NCBI GenBank assembly: GCA_027451565.1
Contig: DAIDJC010000143.1
Location: 1 to 8,322, forward strand
DNA: 8,322 nt
Origin: Limisphaerales bacterium
GTDB lineage: Bacteria > Verrucomicrobiota > Verrucomicrobiia > Limisphaerales > UBA11358
Direction: 5' to 3'
The position numbers were made by a program, and so were the translations under genes. This document shows positions 1-6,181 of this stretch, in pieces. Every line of letters starts with the position of its first letter. Position 1 is the stretch's first letter. A model generated the notes under the pieces. The model worked only from the letters and a program-made list of their open reading frames with translations, did no database searches and was not told the DNA's origin.

Positions 1-115
1 AAGGCGGGAGATTGGTGAAATAATCAAACCCGGAACCTTCAGAAGGGGTTCCCTGAGCATAACAAACCCACGTTCCAAACACCAAAAGCAACGCCAATCG
101 CAAAAAATTCATCAT
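1..115 (-). CDS. Secreted protein, N-terminal fragment (unknown function)
   Basis: Only the first 38 codons are visible; the gene runs off the left edge. The start ATG is at 115-113, with a second ATG directly after it. The protein begins MMNFLRLALLLVFGTWVCYA and continues with Gln-Gly. This is a textbook Sec signal peptide: one Arg at residue 6, a hydrophobic core from about 7 to 16, and an Ala-X-Ala-like end (C-Y-A) with likely cleavage after residue 20. There is no lipobox, so a soluble periplasmic, outer-membrane or exported protein is more likely than a lipoprotein. A GAGG ribosome site lies 6 nt upstream, which supports this start. The mature part seen so far (about 18 residues, with G-F-D-Y-F-T-N-L-P-P) shows no family I recognise. 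The gene is divergent from recA. Confidence 0.75.
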   Translation of the reverse strand, partial: MMNFLRLALLLVFGTWVCYAQGTPSEGSGFDYFTNLPP

Positions 116-121
116 GAGCAG

Positions 122-125
122 CCTC
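122..125 (-). promoter_or_regulatory. Ribosome binding site of the divergent secreted-protein gene
   Basis: Read on the minus strand, GAGG is followed by a 6-nt spacer and then ATG at 115-113. It fixes the start of the signal-peptide protein and is one of the few clear Shine-Dalgarno sites in the window. Confidence 0.6.
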
Positions 126-154
126 ACTTGTACCACATTTCCCCATGCAAAACA

Positions 155-172
155 CTCACCTGTATTGGTGAG
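155..172. repeat. Inverted repeat CTCACC-N6-GGTGAG (possible operator)
   Basis: Perfect 6-bp arms, CTCACC (155-160) and GGTGAG (167-172), flank a 6-nt centre. The element starts 40 bases before the ATG of the minus-strand secreted-protein gene, a fitting place for an operator or a leader hairpin of that gene. No T-run follows on either strand, so a terminator is unlikely. A perfect 6+6 match could also arise by chance. Confidence 0.3.
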
Positions 173-351
173 GCCCCGGCATGGCAATTTTTATTTGACA
201 AAACCACATCAGGGTGCGTTGTGAAGTGGATTCCCCGCAGAGTCGCAAGCCTGAAGTCCTCAGGAGAGTGGTTTGACGCAAGCGGTTCATTGAAAGGATG
301 GTGGAAGGATGTTCCCCGCTCAATTTTCAGGTTTTATGGCAATCAGGGACT

Positions 352-384
352 TGGGTGCCCTCAGGCCTCTTCAAACTGCACCCA
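352..384. repeat. Inverted repeat TGGGTGC-N19-GCACCCA
   Basis: Arms at 352-358 and 378-384 are perfectly complementary over 7 bp around a 19-nt loop, which itself contains the palindrome AGGCCT. It lies about 65 bases upstream of the recA -35 hexamer. No T-tract follows, so it is not a standard terminator. It may be a regulatory site for recA, or a chance match. Confidence 0.25.
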
Positions 385-448
385 TATCTTTCTGGGGGGC
401 TGGATCAGTTTCTTATCGCTGATTTGGCTTCTAAAGGTTGGTCCGGGT

Positions 449-477
449 TTGACTATGTCCGCTGAATGCTCTACTTT
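449..477 (+). promoter_or_regulatory. Putative sigma70-type promoter of recA
   Basis: TTGACT (449-454) is followed by an exact 17-nt spacer and TACTTT (472-477). Five of six bases match the -35 consensus, and the -10 carries the key T-A----T positions. Transcription would start near 484, giving a leader of roughly 23 nt before the recA ATG at 507. Position, spacing and orientation fit well; activity is inferred from sequence only. Confidence 0.55.
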
Positions 478-506
478 CTGGGTTCCTGAATCAAAGACGA
501 GTTTTT

Positions 507-1610
507 ATGGCGGCAAAATCCGTAGAAAAATCCACAGAAAAATCCGGTGAAAAGGTCGGCGACAAGCCGGCTGATAAATCGGTTGATAAGGCGGCGGAGA
601 CGCGGGCCCATGCCGCGCGAGATCGTGAACTGGAATCCGCCATTTCGACAATTACAAAGAGTTACGGTGAAGGCGCCATCATGCGATTGGGTGATGCGCG
701 GGCGCTTGCCAAAATAGAGGTTATTCCAACGGGCGCCCTGGCTCTGGACTTGGCGCTGGGAGTGGGAGGGGTTCCGCGAGGGCGTGTGATCGAAATATAT
801 GGCCCGGAATCATCAGGCAAAACCACCCTGATGCTACATGTGATCGCCAATGCCCAAAAAGCCGGAGGTTTGGCCGCTTTCATTGACGCTGAACATGCCT
901 TGGACCCCGCTTACGCCAAAAAATTGGGGGTGAACCTGGACGATTTGTTGGTTTCACAGCCTTCCTCAGGGGAGGAGGCGCTGACCATCTGCGAAACCCT
1001 GGCCCGCTCAAATGCATTGGATGTCATTGTGGTGGATTCCGTGGCGGCATTGGTTCCAAAGGCGGAATTGGAGGGAGACATGGGGATGGCCACCATGGGG
1101 ATGCAGGCCAGGCTGATGTCCCAGGCCTTGCGCAAACTCACGGCCGTCTTGAACAAATCCCGGACCACCTGCGTTTTTACCAACCAATTGCGCGAGAAGG
1201 TTGGCGTGATGTTCGGCAACCCGGAAACCACCCCCGGTGGAAAAGCCCTGAAATTTTATGCCAGCGTGCGCTTGGACATCCGCCGCAAGGATACCCTGAA
1301 GGATGATTCTGGAAATGCCACGGGCAATCATGTGCGGGTGAAAGTGGTGAAAAACAAGGTTGCACCACCATTTGCCGAGGCGGAGTTTGATATCATTTAT
1401 AATCATGGGGTGGACAAGGAAGGCAGCATTCTGGACGTGGGCATCGAGGCCGGGGTGGTGGATAAAAAAGGGGCATGGCTTCAATTCAACGGCGATTTAA
1501 TCGGCCAGGGGCGTGATGCCGCCCGTAAAAATCTAATTGAGAAACCCGACCTGTCCAAAAAAATTGTTGAAGCCATTCTGGTCAAGCGCCAGGCCCCGAC
1601 CCCTGCCTGA
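507..1610 (+). CDS. recA: RecA, recombinase/DNA-repair ATPase
   Basis: RecA forms ATP-dependent filaments on single-stranded DNA, drives strand exchange and triggers LexA cleavage in the cytoplasm. At 367 aa it is near the usual length (E. coli 353), but about 33 residues are added at the front. Walker A GPESSGKT is at 99-106, the catalytic Glu in D-A-E-H is E129, Walker B VIVVDS is at 173-178, and the DNA-binding L2 region with the MFGNPETT signature is near 235-242. Residues 4-31 are seven K-x-x-E/D repeats. In loop L1 the usual G-D-S-H reads G-M-A-T (193-196), and the protein ends KRQAPTPA without the acidic tail of E. coli RecA. The ribosome site is weak (only GAG at 499-501), but no other start fits. 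It is followed 20 nt later by the unknown RG-rich gene, probably in one operon. Identification is certain; the effects of the oddities are not. Confidence 0.98.
   Translation: MAAKSVEKSTEKSGEKVGDKPADKSVDKAAETRAHAARDRELESAISTITKSYGEGAIMRLGDARALAKIEVIPTGALALDLALGVGGVPRGRVIEIYGPESSGKTTLMLHVIANAQKAGGLAAFIDAEHALDPAYAKKLGVNLDDLLVSQPSSGEEALTICETLARSNALDVIVVDSVAALVPKAELEGDMGMATMGMQARLMSQALRKLTAVLNKSRTTCVFTNQLREKVGVMFGNPETTPGGKALKFYASVRLDIRRKDTLKDDSGNATGNHVRVKVVKNKVAPPFAEAEFDIIYNHGVDKEGSILDVGIEAGVVDKKGAWLQFNGDLIGQGRDAARKNLIEKPDLSKKIVEAILVKRQAPTPA
516..599 (+). repeat. 12-nt codon-phase tandem repeat encoding (K-x-x-E/D)7
   Basis: Seven in-frame 12-base units follow the third recA codon and encode KSVE, KSTE, KSGE, KVGD, KPAD, KSVD and KAAE. 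The first three units are close at the DNA level (AAATCC then six variable/GAA bases); later units drift but keep the Lys and acidic positions. The result is a charge-balanced, probably disordered or loosely helical tail placed before the RecA core. Units this similar suggest expansion by slippage or unequal crossover. Confidence 0.8.
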
Positions 1611-1630
1611 TTCCCAACTTTCAGTCACAC

Positions 1631-3370
1631 ATGAGCACTGTTCCCGAACTTGACCTGGACCTGGAAAATTTATTCCAGCCGGCCTGGGCCCAACCGAAAG
1701 CGGAAACCAACCGCTACGAATCTTTCACCGGCAACGAAGAGTCACGCCCGGAACGCCGTTCAGGCGAAAGGCAGGGTGGCCCAGGCGGGCCGCGCGGCCC
1801 CCGGCATCCAGGTCCGTCTCGAGCTGGCGAACGCGAGGGCCGCCGCCCCGGCGGCAGGGGTGGGCGTGATGGCGCCGCAAGCGGACCTCGTTCCAAGTCT
1901 GGACGAGGCTTCAGCCGCGAGGATTCAAGACGGCAGGAACCGCCCGCGCCCATTGTCCCGCCGCCCGATATCAGCGTGGCTTTTGTGCCTGACGACAAGG
2001 GAGTGGATCACCTGGCGCGGCAAATCAAAATTACAGGGCGCGCTTACCCCCTGTTTCAAATCGCGCAATTGGTGCTGCAAAAACCGGAGCGGTATTCGGT
2101 GCAACTGGCGTCCCGTAAAAAAGCAGATGGCAGCTTGTCCCAGAAACTGTATGTGTGCGCCTTGGATGAATCTCCTTGGCTCAATGAGGAGGATGCGCTG
2201 GCGCACGCCCTGAGGCAGCATTTCGCCACTTTTTACCAGGCTGAACGCACCGCCACGGAACCCCCAAAAGGGACCTACACCTTTGTGGCCCAGTGCGGAA
2301 TGAGCGGGGTCATCCTCGGGCCGCCTAATTACCACGATTACCAGAACCAGTTGCGCAAGCTGCATGCCGAACGTTTTTCCCGCATGCCTTTTGATGCGTT
2401 CAAGGCCCGCGTCAAAATCGTCAGGGACGAAGCGGTGGTGAAAAAGTGGATTGAAGAGCAGAGCTTCAAGACCGAATACACCTGCTTGAACGTCCCAGAG
2501 CCTCTCAAACTCCCGGGCATGGAAGCCGTGGAACAGCATTTTCGTGCCACCTACAAGGAGAGCATGGTCAAGGTCGTGGATACCCTTTTGGTTGCCGGCG
2601 TGGCCAGCCGGGCGCTCCGCTGCGGCCCCATCCAGAGGCTGGTGCGCGCTGAATGGGAACATCAAAGACATTTCCCCATCGCCGTGGCCACCAAACTCAG
2701 CCAACAATTTGCCTCTCGTGGACTCCAGTTCTTCAAAGTGAATAAAACCGTCACCCATGTCGCGGTGGCTCGTCCCCAATTTCTGGACTTGGAAGCCTCC
2801 CCAGTTTCGGAAAATATCAGGCGAATCGTTGAGAGCATCAATTCCATCCCCAAATGCACCCGCAAAAAATTGCTGGAAACACTTGCCCCCGCTCCGGCGG
2901 CGGTTGCTGTGCCGGTGGTTTCTCCTGAGACCCCGTCGGCCCATCCCACAGATGCTGTTCCAATGCCTCCTGCCGGGGTTGAAGCTGGCATTCCAACTCC
3001 GCCCCCTCCCACTGCCGAACAGACCGCCGTGGTGGCTGACCTGCACTGGTTGGTGCATCAGGGGCATGTTCTCGAATTTGCGGATGGAAGGCTTGAAACT
3101 GCCAAAAAGCCGCTCCCTCGCCCTGCCAAGCCTGAAAAGATTGCCACAACCAAAGCACCTGCCAGCGAAGATGCTGCCGTTGAAAACATCCCCCAAGCCC
3201 AGGTTGGCGCCGGAGTTGCCGAAATGAAACACACTGCCGAGACGACCGCCACGGCAGAAGGCCAGCCAGCCTCGACCACAGAAATGCCTGCGGATCCGGC
3301 CGCCACGGTTCCAACGCATCCCATCCTGACGTCCGTCCCTCCCCTCCCTGCCAATCCACCAGAGGAATAA
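1631..3370 (+). CDS. Unknown protein with RG-rich N-terminus between recA and an RNA helicase
   Basis: I do not recognise the family of this 579-aa soluble protein. Residues 1-41 are acidic and polar. Residues 42-98 are a Gly/Arg/Pro-rich stretch with R-G and G-R-G-G elements, of the kind seen in disordered RNA-binding tails. Residues 112-415 look folded and carry distinctive segments, including LGPPNYHDYQNQL (229-241) and a Lys/Arg-rich helical part (243-275). Residues 420-462 are Pro/Ala/Val-rich. A short block at 463-493 (HWLVHQGHVLEFADGRLE near 472-489) resembles a helix followed by a beta wing, as in winged-helix domains. The rest, 494-579, is Ala/Pro/Thr-rich and probably disordered. 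There is no signal peptide or membrane segment. The start lacks a Shine-Dalgarno site, so translation may be coupled to recA ending 20 nt earlier. The helicase starts 12 nt downstream. RNA or DNA binding is inferred from composition and neighbours only. Confidence 0.85.
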   Translation: MSTVPELDLDLENLFQPAWAQPKAETNRYESFTGNEESRPERRSGERQGGPGGPRGPRHPGPSRAGEREGRRPGGRGGRDGAASGPRSKSGRGFSREDSRRQEPPAPIVPPPDISVAFVPDDKGVDHLARQIKITGRAYPLFQIAQLVLQKPERYSVQLASRKKADGSLSQKLYVCALDESPWLNEEDALAHALRQHFATFYQAERTATEPPKGTYTFVAQCGMSGVILGPPNYHDYQNQLRKLHAERFSRMPFDAFKARVKIVRDEAVVKKWIEEQSFKTEYTCLNVPEPLKLPGMEAVEQHFRATYKESMVKVVDTLLVAGVASRALRCGPIQRLVRAEWEHQRHFPIAVATKLSQQFASRGLQFFKVNKTVTHVAVARPQFLDLEASPVSENIRRIVESINSIPKCTRKKLLETLAPAPAAVAVPVVSPETPSAHPTDAVPMPPAGVEAGIPTPPPPTAEQTAVVADLHWLVHQGHVLEFADGRLETAKKPLPRPAKPEKIATTKAPASEDAAVENIPQAQVGAGVAEMKHTAETTATAEGQPASTTEMPADPAATVPTHPILTSVPPLPANPPEE

Positions 3371-3373
3371 GGG
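3369..3373 (+). promoter_or_regulatory. Ribosome binding site of the DEAD-box helicase
   Basis: AAGGG overlaps the TAA stop of the preceding gene and sits 9 nt before the ATG at 3383. It supports that start and, by spanning the upstream stop codon, suggests coupled translation of the two genes. Confidence 0.45.
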
Positions 3374-3382
3374 TATTTTCAA

Positions 3383-4624
3383 ATGAGCTTCACAGCACTC
3401 GGCCTTTCCGAAAAAATCCTTGAAGGTGTCAAGGCCATGGGATACGCAGATCCCACACCAATCCAATTGAGGGCCATTCCGCTGGTGCTGGCAGGCCGTG
3501 ACGTGATTGGCAGCGCACAAACGGGCACCGGTAAAACAGCGGCTTTTGCCCTGCCCATTTTGTCCAAACTCGGCCATCATCAACCCGGCCAGCCTCCACG
3601 GGTCTTGATTTTGGAGCCCACCCGTGAATTGGCGGCGCAAGTGGAGACGGCTTTGCGGGATTACGCCCGATTCACTAACCTCAAGGTCACCGTGGTCTTC
3701 GGTGGCGTGGGTTACGGCCGCCAAACCGATGAATTAAAGTCGGGCGCGGACATTGTGGTGGCCACGCCAGGCCGCCTGCTGGACCATCTGGCCCAGGGCA
3801 ATTTGCGCCTGGACCGGGTGGAGTTCCTGGTGCTGGATGAAGCCGACCGCATGCTCGATATGGGCTTCCTCCCCGATGTCCGCAAACTGGTGGAAAAATG
3901 CCCCCGCAAGCGTCACACCGCCCTCTTCTCCGCCACCATTCCTCCTCAGATTGAAACCTTGATTCAGTGGGCCATGCACCAACCGGAAACGGTTGAAATT
4001 GGAGCGCGACGTTCCCCGGCGGAGTCTGTCAAGCATGTCATTTATCCTGTCTCGGATTCCCAGAAGACGGATTTGCTGCTCAGGCTGCTGGACTCGGTTA
4101 ACTATGACTCCGTCATAGTGTTCTGCCGCACGAAGCATGGGGCGGATCGCATCGCCACCACGCTCAAGCGGGCCAATCACGCCGTTGCCGTGTTGCACTC
4201 CAACCGCACCCAGCGGGAGCGGGAGCAGGCCTTGCAGGGTTTTCGTGATGGACGGTTTGAAGTCCTTGTGGCTACGGATATTGCCGCGCGGGGCTTGGAC
4301 ATTGCCGATGTCAGCCACGTGGTGAATTATGATGTGCCCCAGCATCCGGAGGATTACATTCATCGCATCGGGCGCACAGGACGGGCGGAGGCCACGGGGG
4401 ATGCCTTCACCATCATGGTAGCGGAAGATTCTCCCCATGTGTTTGCCATCGAACGGTTCATCGGCCAGAAAATTCCTCGAATCAAGTTGGAGGGGTTTGA
4501 TTACCGGTACACCGCTCTTTTTGAAGAAAGCAAACCCGGCAATTCCGGTGGATTCCCGGGCAAAGTTCGGGGTGGACGGATCCATGGGGGTTATCACTTT
4601 TCACCGGGTGGGCGTCGCCGGTGA
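3383..4624 (+). CDS. DEAD-box ATP-dependent RNA helicase, RhlE type
   Basis: This cytoplasmic enzyme unwinds short RNA duplexes and remodels ribonucleoprotein using ATP; RhlE relatives act in ribosome assembly and RNA decay. All superfamily 2 motifs are intact over 413 aa: Q motif with Y-A-D-P-T-P-I-Q (21-28), motif I AQTGTGKT (45-52), Ia PTRELAAQ (79-86), Ib TPGR (128-131), II DEAD (152-155), III SAT (183-185), IV VIVFC (244-248), V ATDIAARGLD (297-306) and VI HRIGRTGR (327-334). After the second RecA-like lobe there is only a short tail (about 384-413) rich in Gly and Arg, with V-R-G-G-R and a G-G-R-R-R end. The core is typical of RhlE; I avoid the symbol because several RhlE-like paralogues may exist. 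It is the third gene of the recA cluster and converges on the minus-strand phosphodiesterase-like gene, with 47 bases between them. Confidence 0.95.
   Translation: MSFTALGLSEKILEGVKAMGYADPTPIQLRAIPLVLAGRDVIGSAQTGTGKTAAFALPILSKLGHHQPGQPPRVLILEPTRELAAQVETALRDYARFTNLKVTVVFGGVGYGRQTDELKSGADIVVATPGRLLDHLAQGNLRLDRVEFLVLDEADRMLDMGFLPDVRKLVEKCPRKRHTALFSATIPPQIETLIQWAMHQPETVEIGARRSPAESVKHVIYPVSDSQKTDLLLRLLDSVNYDSVIVFCRTKHGADRIATTLKRANHAVAVLHSNRTQREREQALQGFRDGRFEVLVATDIAARGLDIADVSHVVNYDVPQHPEDYIHRIGRTGRAEATGDAFTIMVAEDSPHVFAIERFIGQKIPRIKLEGFDYRYTALFEESKPGNSGGFPGKVRGGRIHGGYHFSPGGRRR
4601..4624 (+). repeat. Stem-loop at the helicase stop codon
   Basis: TCACCGG (4601-4607) and CCGGTGA (4618-4624) form a perfect, GC-rich 7-bp stem with a 10-nt loop; the second arm contains the TGA stop. 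The nearest T-run (cccttttt) starts about 20 nt later, so it is not a standard rho-independent terminator. It could still mark the 3' end of the recA transcript or protect it. No better terminator is visible in the 47 bases between the two convergent genes. Confidence 0.3.
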
Positions 4625-4671
4625 CAGGTTGCAAATCTCCATCCCTTTTTGGTTCAGCCATCCATCCGGAT

Positions 4672-6123
4672 TCAAGCCCGCACACTCCCGCGTAAAATGG
4701 AGTAAACCTGTGTCGAATCCATCCCATCAGGACCGTTCGCCACGTTCTTTGGGGTGATCAGCACGGGCCAGTCCAGTTCCGATTCCGGCAGGCTGCCGTG
4801 GGATCCTTTCACCAATCCCGCATCCAGTGGAATGAGGTCCATCAGCATTCGAAATCCAAGTTTTTTCTGCAATAACCGAAACCCGATCTTCATGGATGGA
4901 AATCGAATGGCGGGATCCAGGAATAATTCCACGGGATCATATCCTGCCTTGCGATGGATATCCACGGTTCGCGCAAAATCTGGAGCCAGGTCATCGTCCA
5001 ACCAATAATAGTAGGTAAACCATGCGTTCTCAGCGGCCACGGCCACCAGGTTTCCTGCGCGGCCATGACGCAGGCCTTTTTGAATCTGGTCCTGCTCATC
5101 CAAAACGTGGGCCACACCGGGTATGCTCTTAAGCGTTTCCTGAACGGCGGATTTTAACGAGGGATCATTCAAATAAACATGGGCCACTTGATGGTCAGTC
5201 ACCGCAAAAACCCGGCTTGCTCCGGCATCCAACAGCTCCAGCCCCAGTTCTTCCTTCACGGTGATCCAGCCTTTTTGCCTGAATACACGGTTCAAATGGA
5301 TGGGCGTGTCCACATTGGTAATGCCATACTCGGACACGATCAGGACCTGCACATTTCTTTCCTCCCAAAACCGGATCAAGCCGCCCACAATGTCATCAAT
5401 GGCCCTCAGGTCCGGGCGGATTCGGGGATTCAGCCTTTTTGTGGTGGCATGGGCGCCATGGATTTGCGCCGCCTTATCGTTCGTGCAAGGGCCCCACCGT
5501 TGCAAATTGTAATCCAAATGCGGCAGGTAAACCAGGTTCAAGGTGGGGGCATGCCTTTTTTCCATCCAGCAGGCTGCCGAGGCAATCCAGCGGGAAACCA
5601 CATCCGCAGCCCCTTGCGGGGTGTTTTGGCCGGCAGCAGGCCCCCAAAATCCAAAAAAAGGAAATTCCCCAAGTTCCTTCTTGATCTCCTTCCGGATGCC
5701 ATAAGGCCATGTGTGAATATCGAAAACCTTGCGGCCATCCGCAGGATAAAGGGGCCGTGGGGTAATGGAAAAATCCGCGTTGGAATACATGTTGTACCAC
5801 CAAAACAACTGGGCGCAGGTGAATTGCGGGTCTCCCTGGCGCAAATCGTCCCATATCTTGGGCGCCTGCACGAGGTGGTTGGACTGTTTCCAGAAATGAA
5901 TTTCAGCCAGCTCGCGCTGGTACCATCCATTCCCCACAATGCCATGACCGGATGGGTTGACGCCCGTGAGGTAATTGGACTGGGCGGTGCAGGTGACAGC
6001 CGGAAATGCAGGCCGGATGCGCCTGAGACATCCGCCTTGCAACCATTCCATGATCCTGGGGGTGTCTTCGCCCAGCAAGCGTTCTGTGAGCCCCACCACG
6101 TTGATCACTGCGGTGCGTTTCAT
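4672..6123 (-). CDS. eboF: Alkaline phosphatase superfamily / type I phosphodiesterase-like protein (EboF-like)
   Basis: This 483-aa protein has the fold signature of nucleotide pyrophosphatases/phosphodiesterases: F-P-A-V-T-C-T (40-46) with the likely nucleophile T44, then L-T-G-V-N-P-S-G-H-G-I (52-62), and a late S-H-G (441-443). Several canonical metal ligands differ: the Asp-Gly near the start reads V-G (10-11), the D-x-x-x-H element reads D204-Y-N-L-Q208, and the D-H-G element reads E265-Y266-G. From memory, these same signatures (V-V-G-L-T, L-P-H-L-D-Y, S-E-Y-G-I) occur in the EboF proteins of the ebo metabolite-trafficking cluster, and the upstream cyclase supports this. No signal peptide is visible, so it is probably cytoplasmic. 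The ATG at 6123 is the only in-frame start before an upstream stop; no clear ribosome site. It lies 58 nt after the cyclase and is the last gene of that operon in view. Superfamily membership is firm; the symbol is less so. Confidence 0.85.
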   Translation of the reverse strand: MKRTAVINVVGLTERLLGEDTPRIMEWLQGGCLRRIRPAFPAVTCTAQSNYLTGVNPSGHGIVGNGWYQRELAEIHFWKQSNHLVQAPKIWDDLRQGDPQFTCAQLFWWYNMYSNADFSITPRPLYPADGRKVFDIHTWPYGIRKEIKKELGEFPFFGFWGPAAGQNTPQGAADVVSRWIASAACWMEKRHAPTLNLVYLPHLDYNLQRWGPCTNDKAAQIHGAHATTKRLNPRIRPDLRAIDDIVGGLIRFWEERNVQVLIVSEYGITNVDTPIHLNRVFRQKGWITVKEELGLELLDAGASRVFAVTDHQVAHVYLNDPSLKSAVQETLKSIPGVAHVLDEQDQIQKGLRHGRAGNLVAVAAENAWFTYYYWLDDDLAPDFARTVDIHRKAGYDPVELFLDPAIRFPSMKIGFRLLQKKLGFRMLMDLIPLDAGLVKGSHGSLPESELDWPVLITPKNVANGPDGMDSTQVYSILRGSVRA

Positions 6124-6181
6124 GAATTCAAAAGTGCCACCGGACCCGGCCAGGGTTTAAAGTTGTTTTCATGGCGCCGGT

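Larger units (their letters stand above)
116..506. other. Divergent intergenic region upstream of recA
   Basis: About 390 bases separate the secreted-protein gene from recA. One open frame across it (128-550, plus strand) has a Cys/Trp-rich composition, no ribosome site and runs into recA in another frame, so I do not call it. The region holds the recA promoter candidate (449-477), a short inverted repeat close to the minus-strand gene (155-172) and a second one mid-region (352-384). I found no tRNA, no rho-independent terminator and no recognisable LexA box (no GAACNNNNGTTC or GTTC-N7-GTTC arrangement). Confidence 0.6.

Noticed and set aside
128..550. 140-aa plus-strand open frame in the recA upstream region
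   Set aside because: No ribosome site, Trp/Cys-rich composition unlike a real protein, covers the recA promoter and overlaps the recA start in another frame.
1925..3724. 599-aa open frame on the minus strand, antisense to the RG-rich protein and the helicase start
   Set aside because: The opposite strand codes for a plausible protein in an operon and for a certain helicase. The antisense product is His/Gly/Arg/Phe-rich with no domain, as expected from a GC-biased shadow frame.
3734..4597. 287-aa minus-strand open frame opposite the helicase
   Set aside because: Shadow of the conserved helicase motifs; no family resemblance or ribosome site.
4625..4671. Rho-independent terminator using the cccttttt run
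   Set aside because: No inverted repeat lies directly before the T-run; the nearest stem ends about 20 bases earlier.
6124..6181. Short ATG frames between the cyclase and phosphodiesterase genes (one ATG overlapping the cyclase stop)
   Set aside because: They run only about 14 to 21 codons, have no ribosome site and are not in frame with the phosphodiesterase gene, so a leader peptide cannot be supported.
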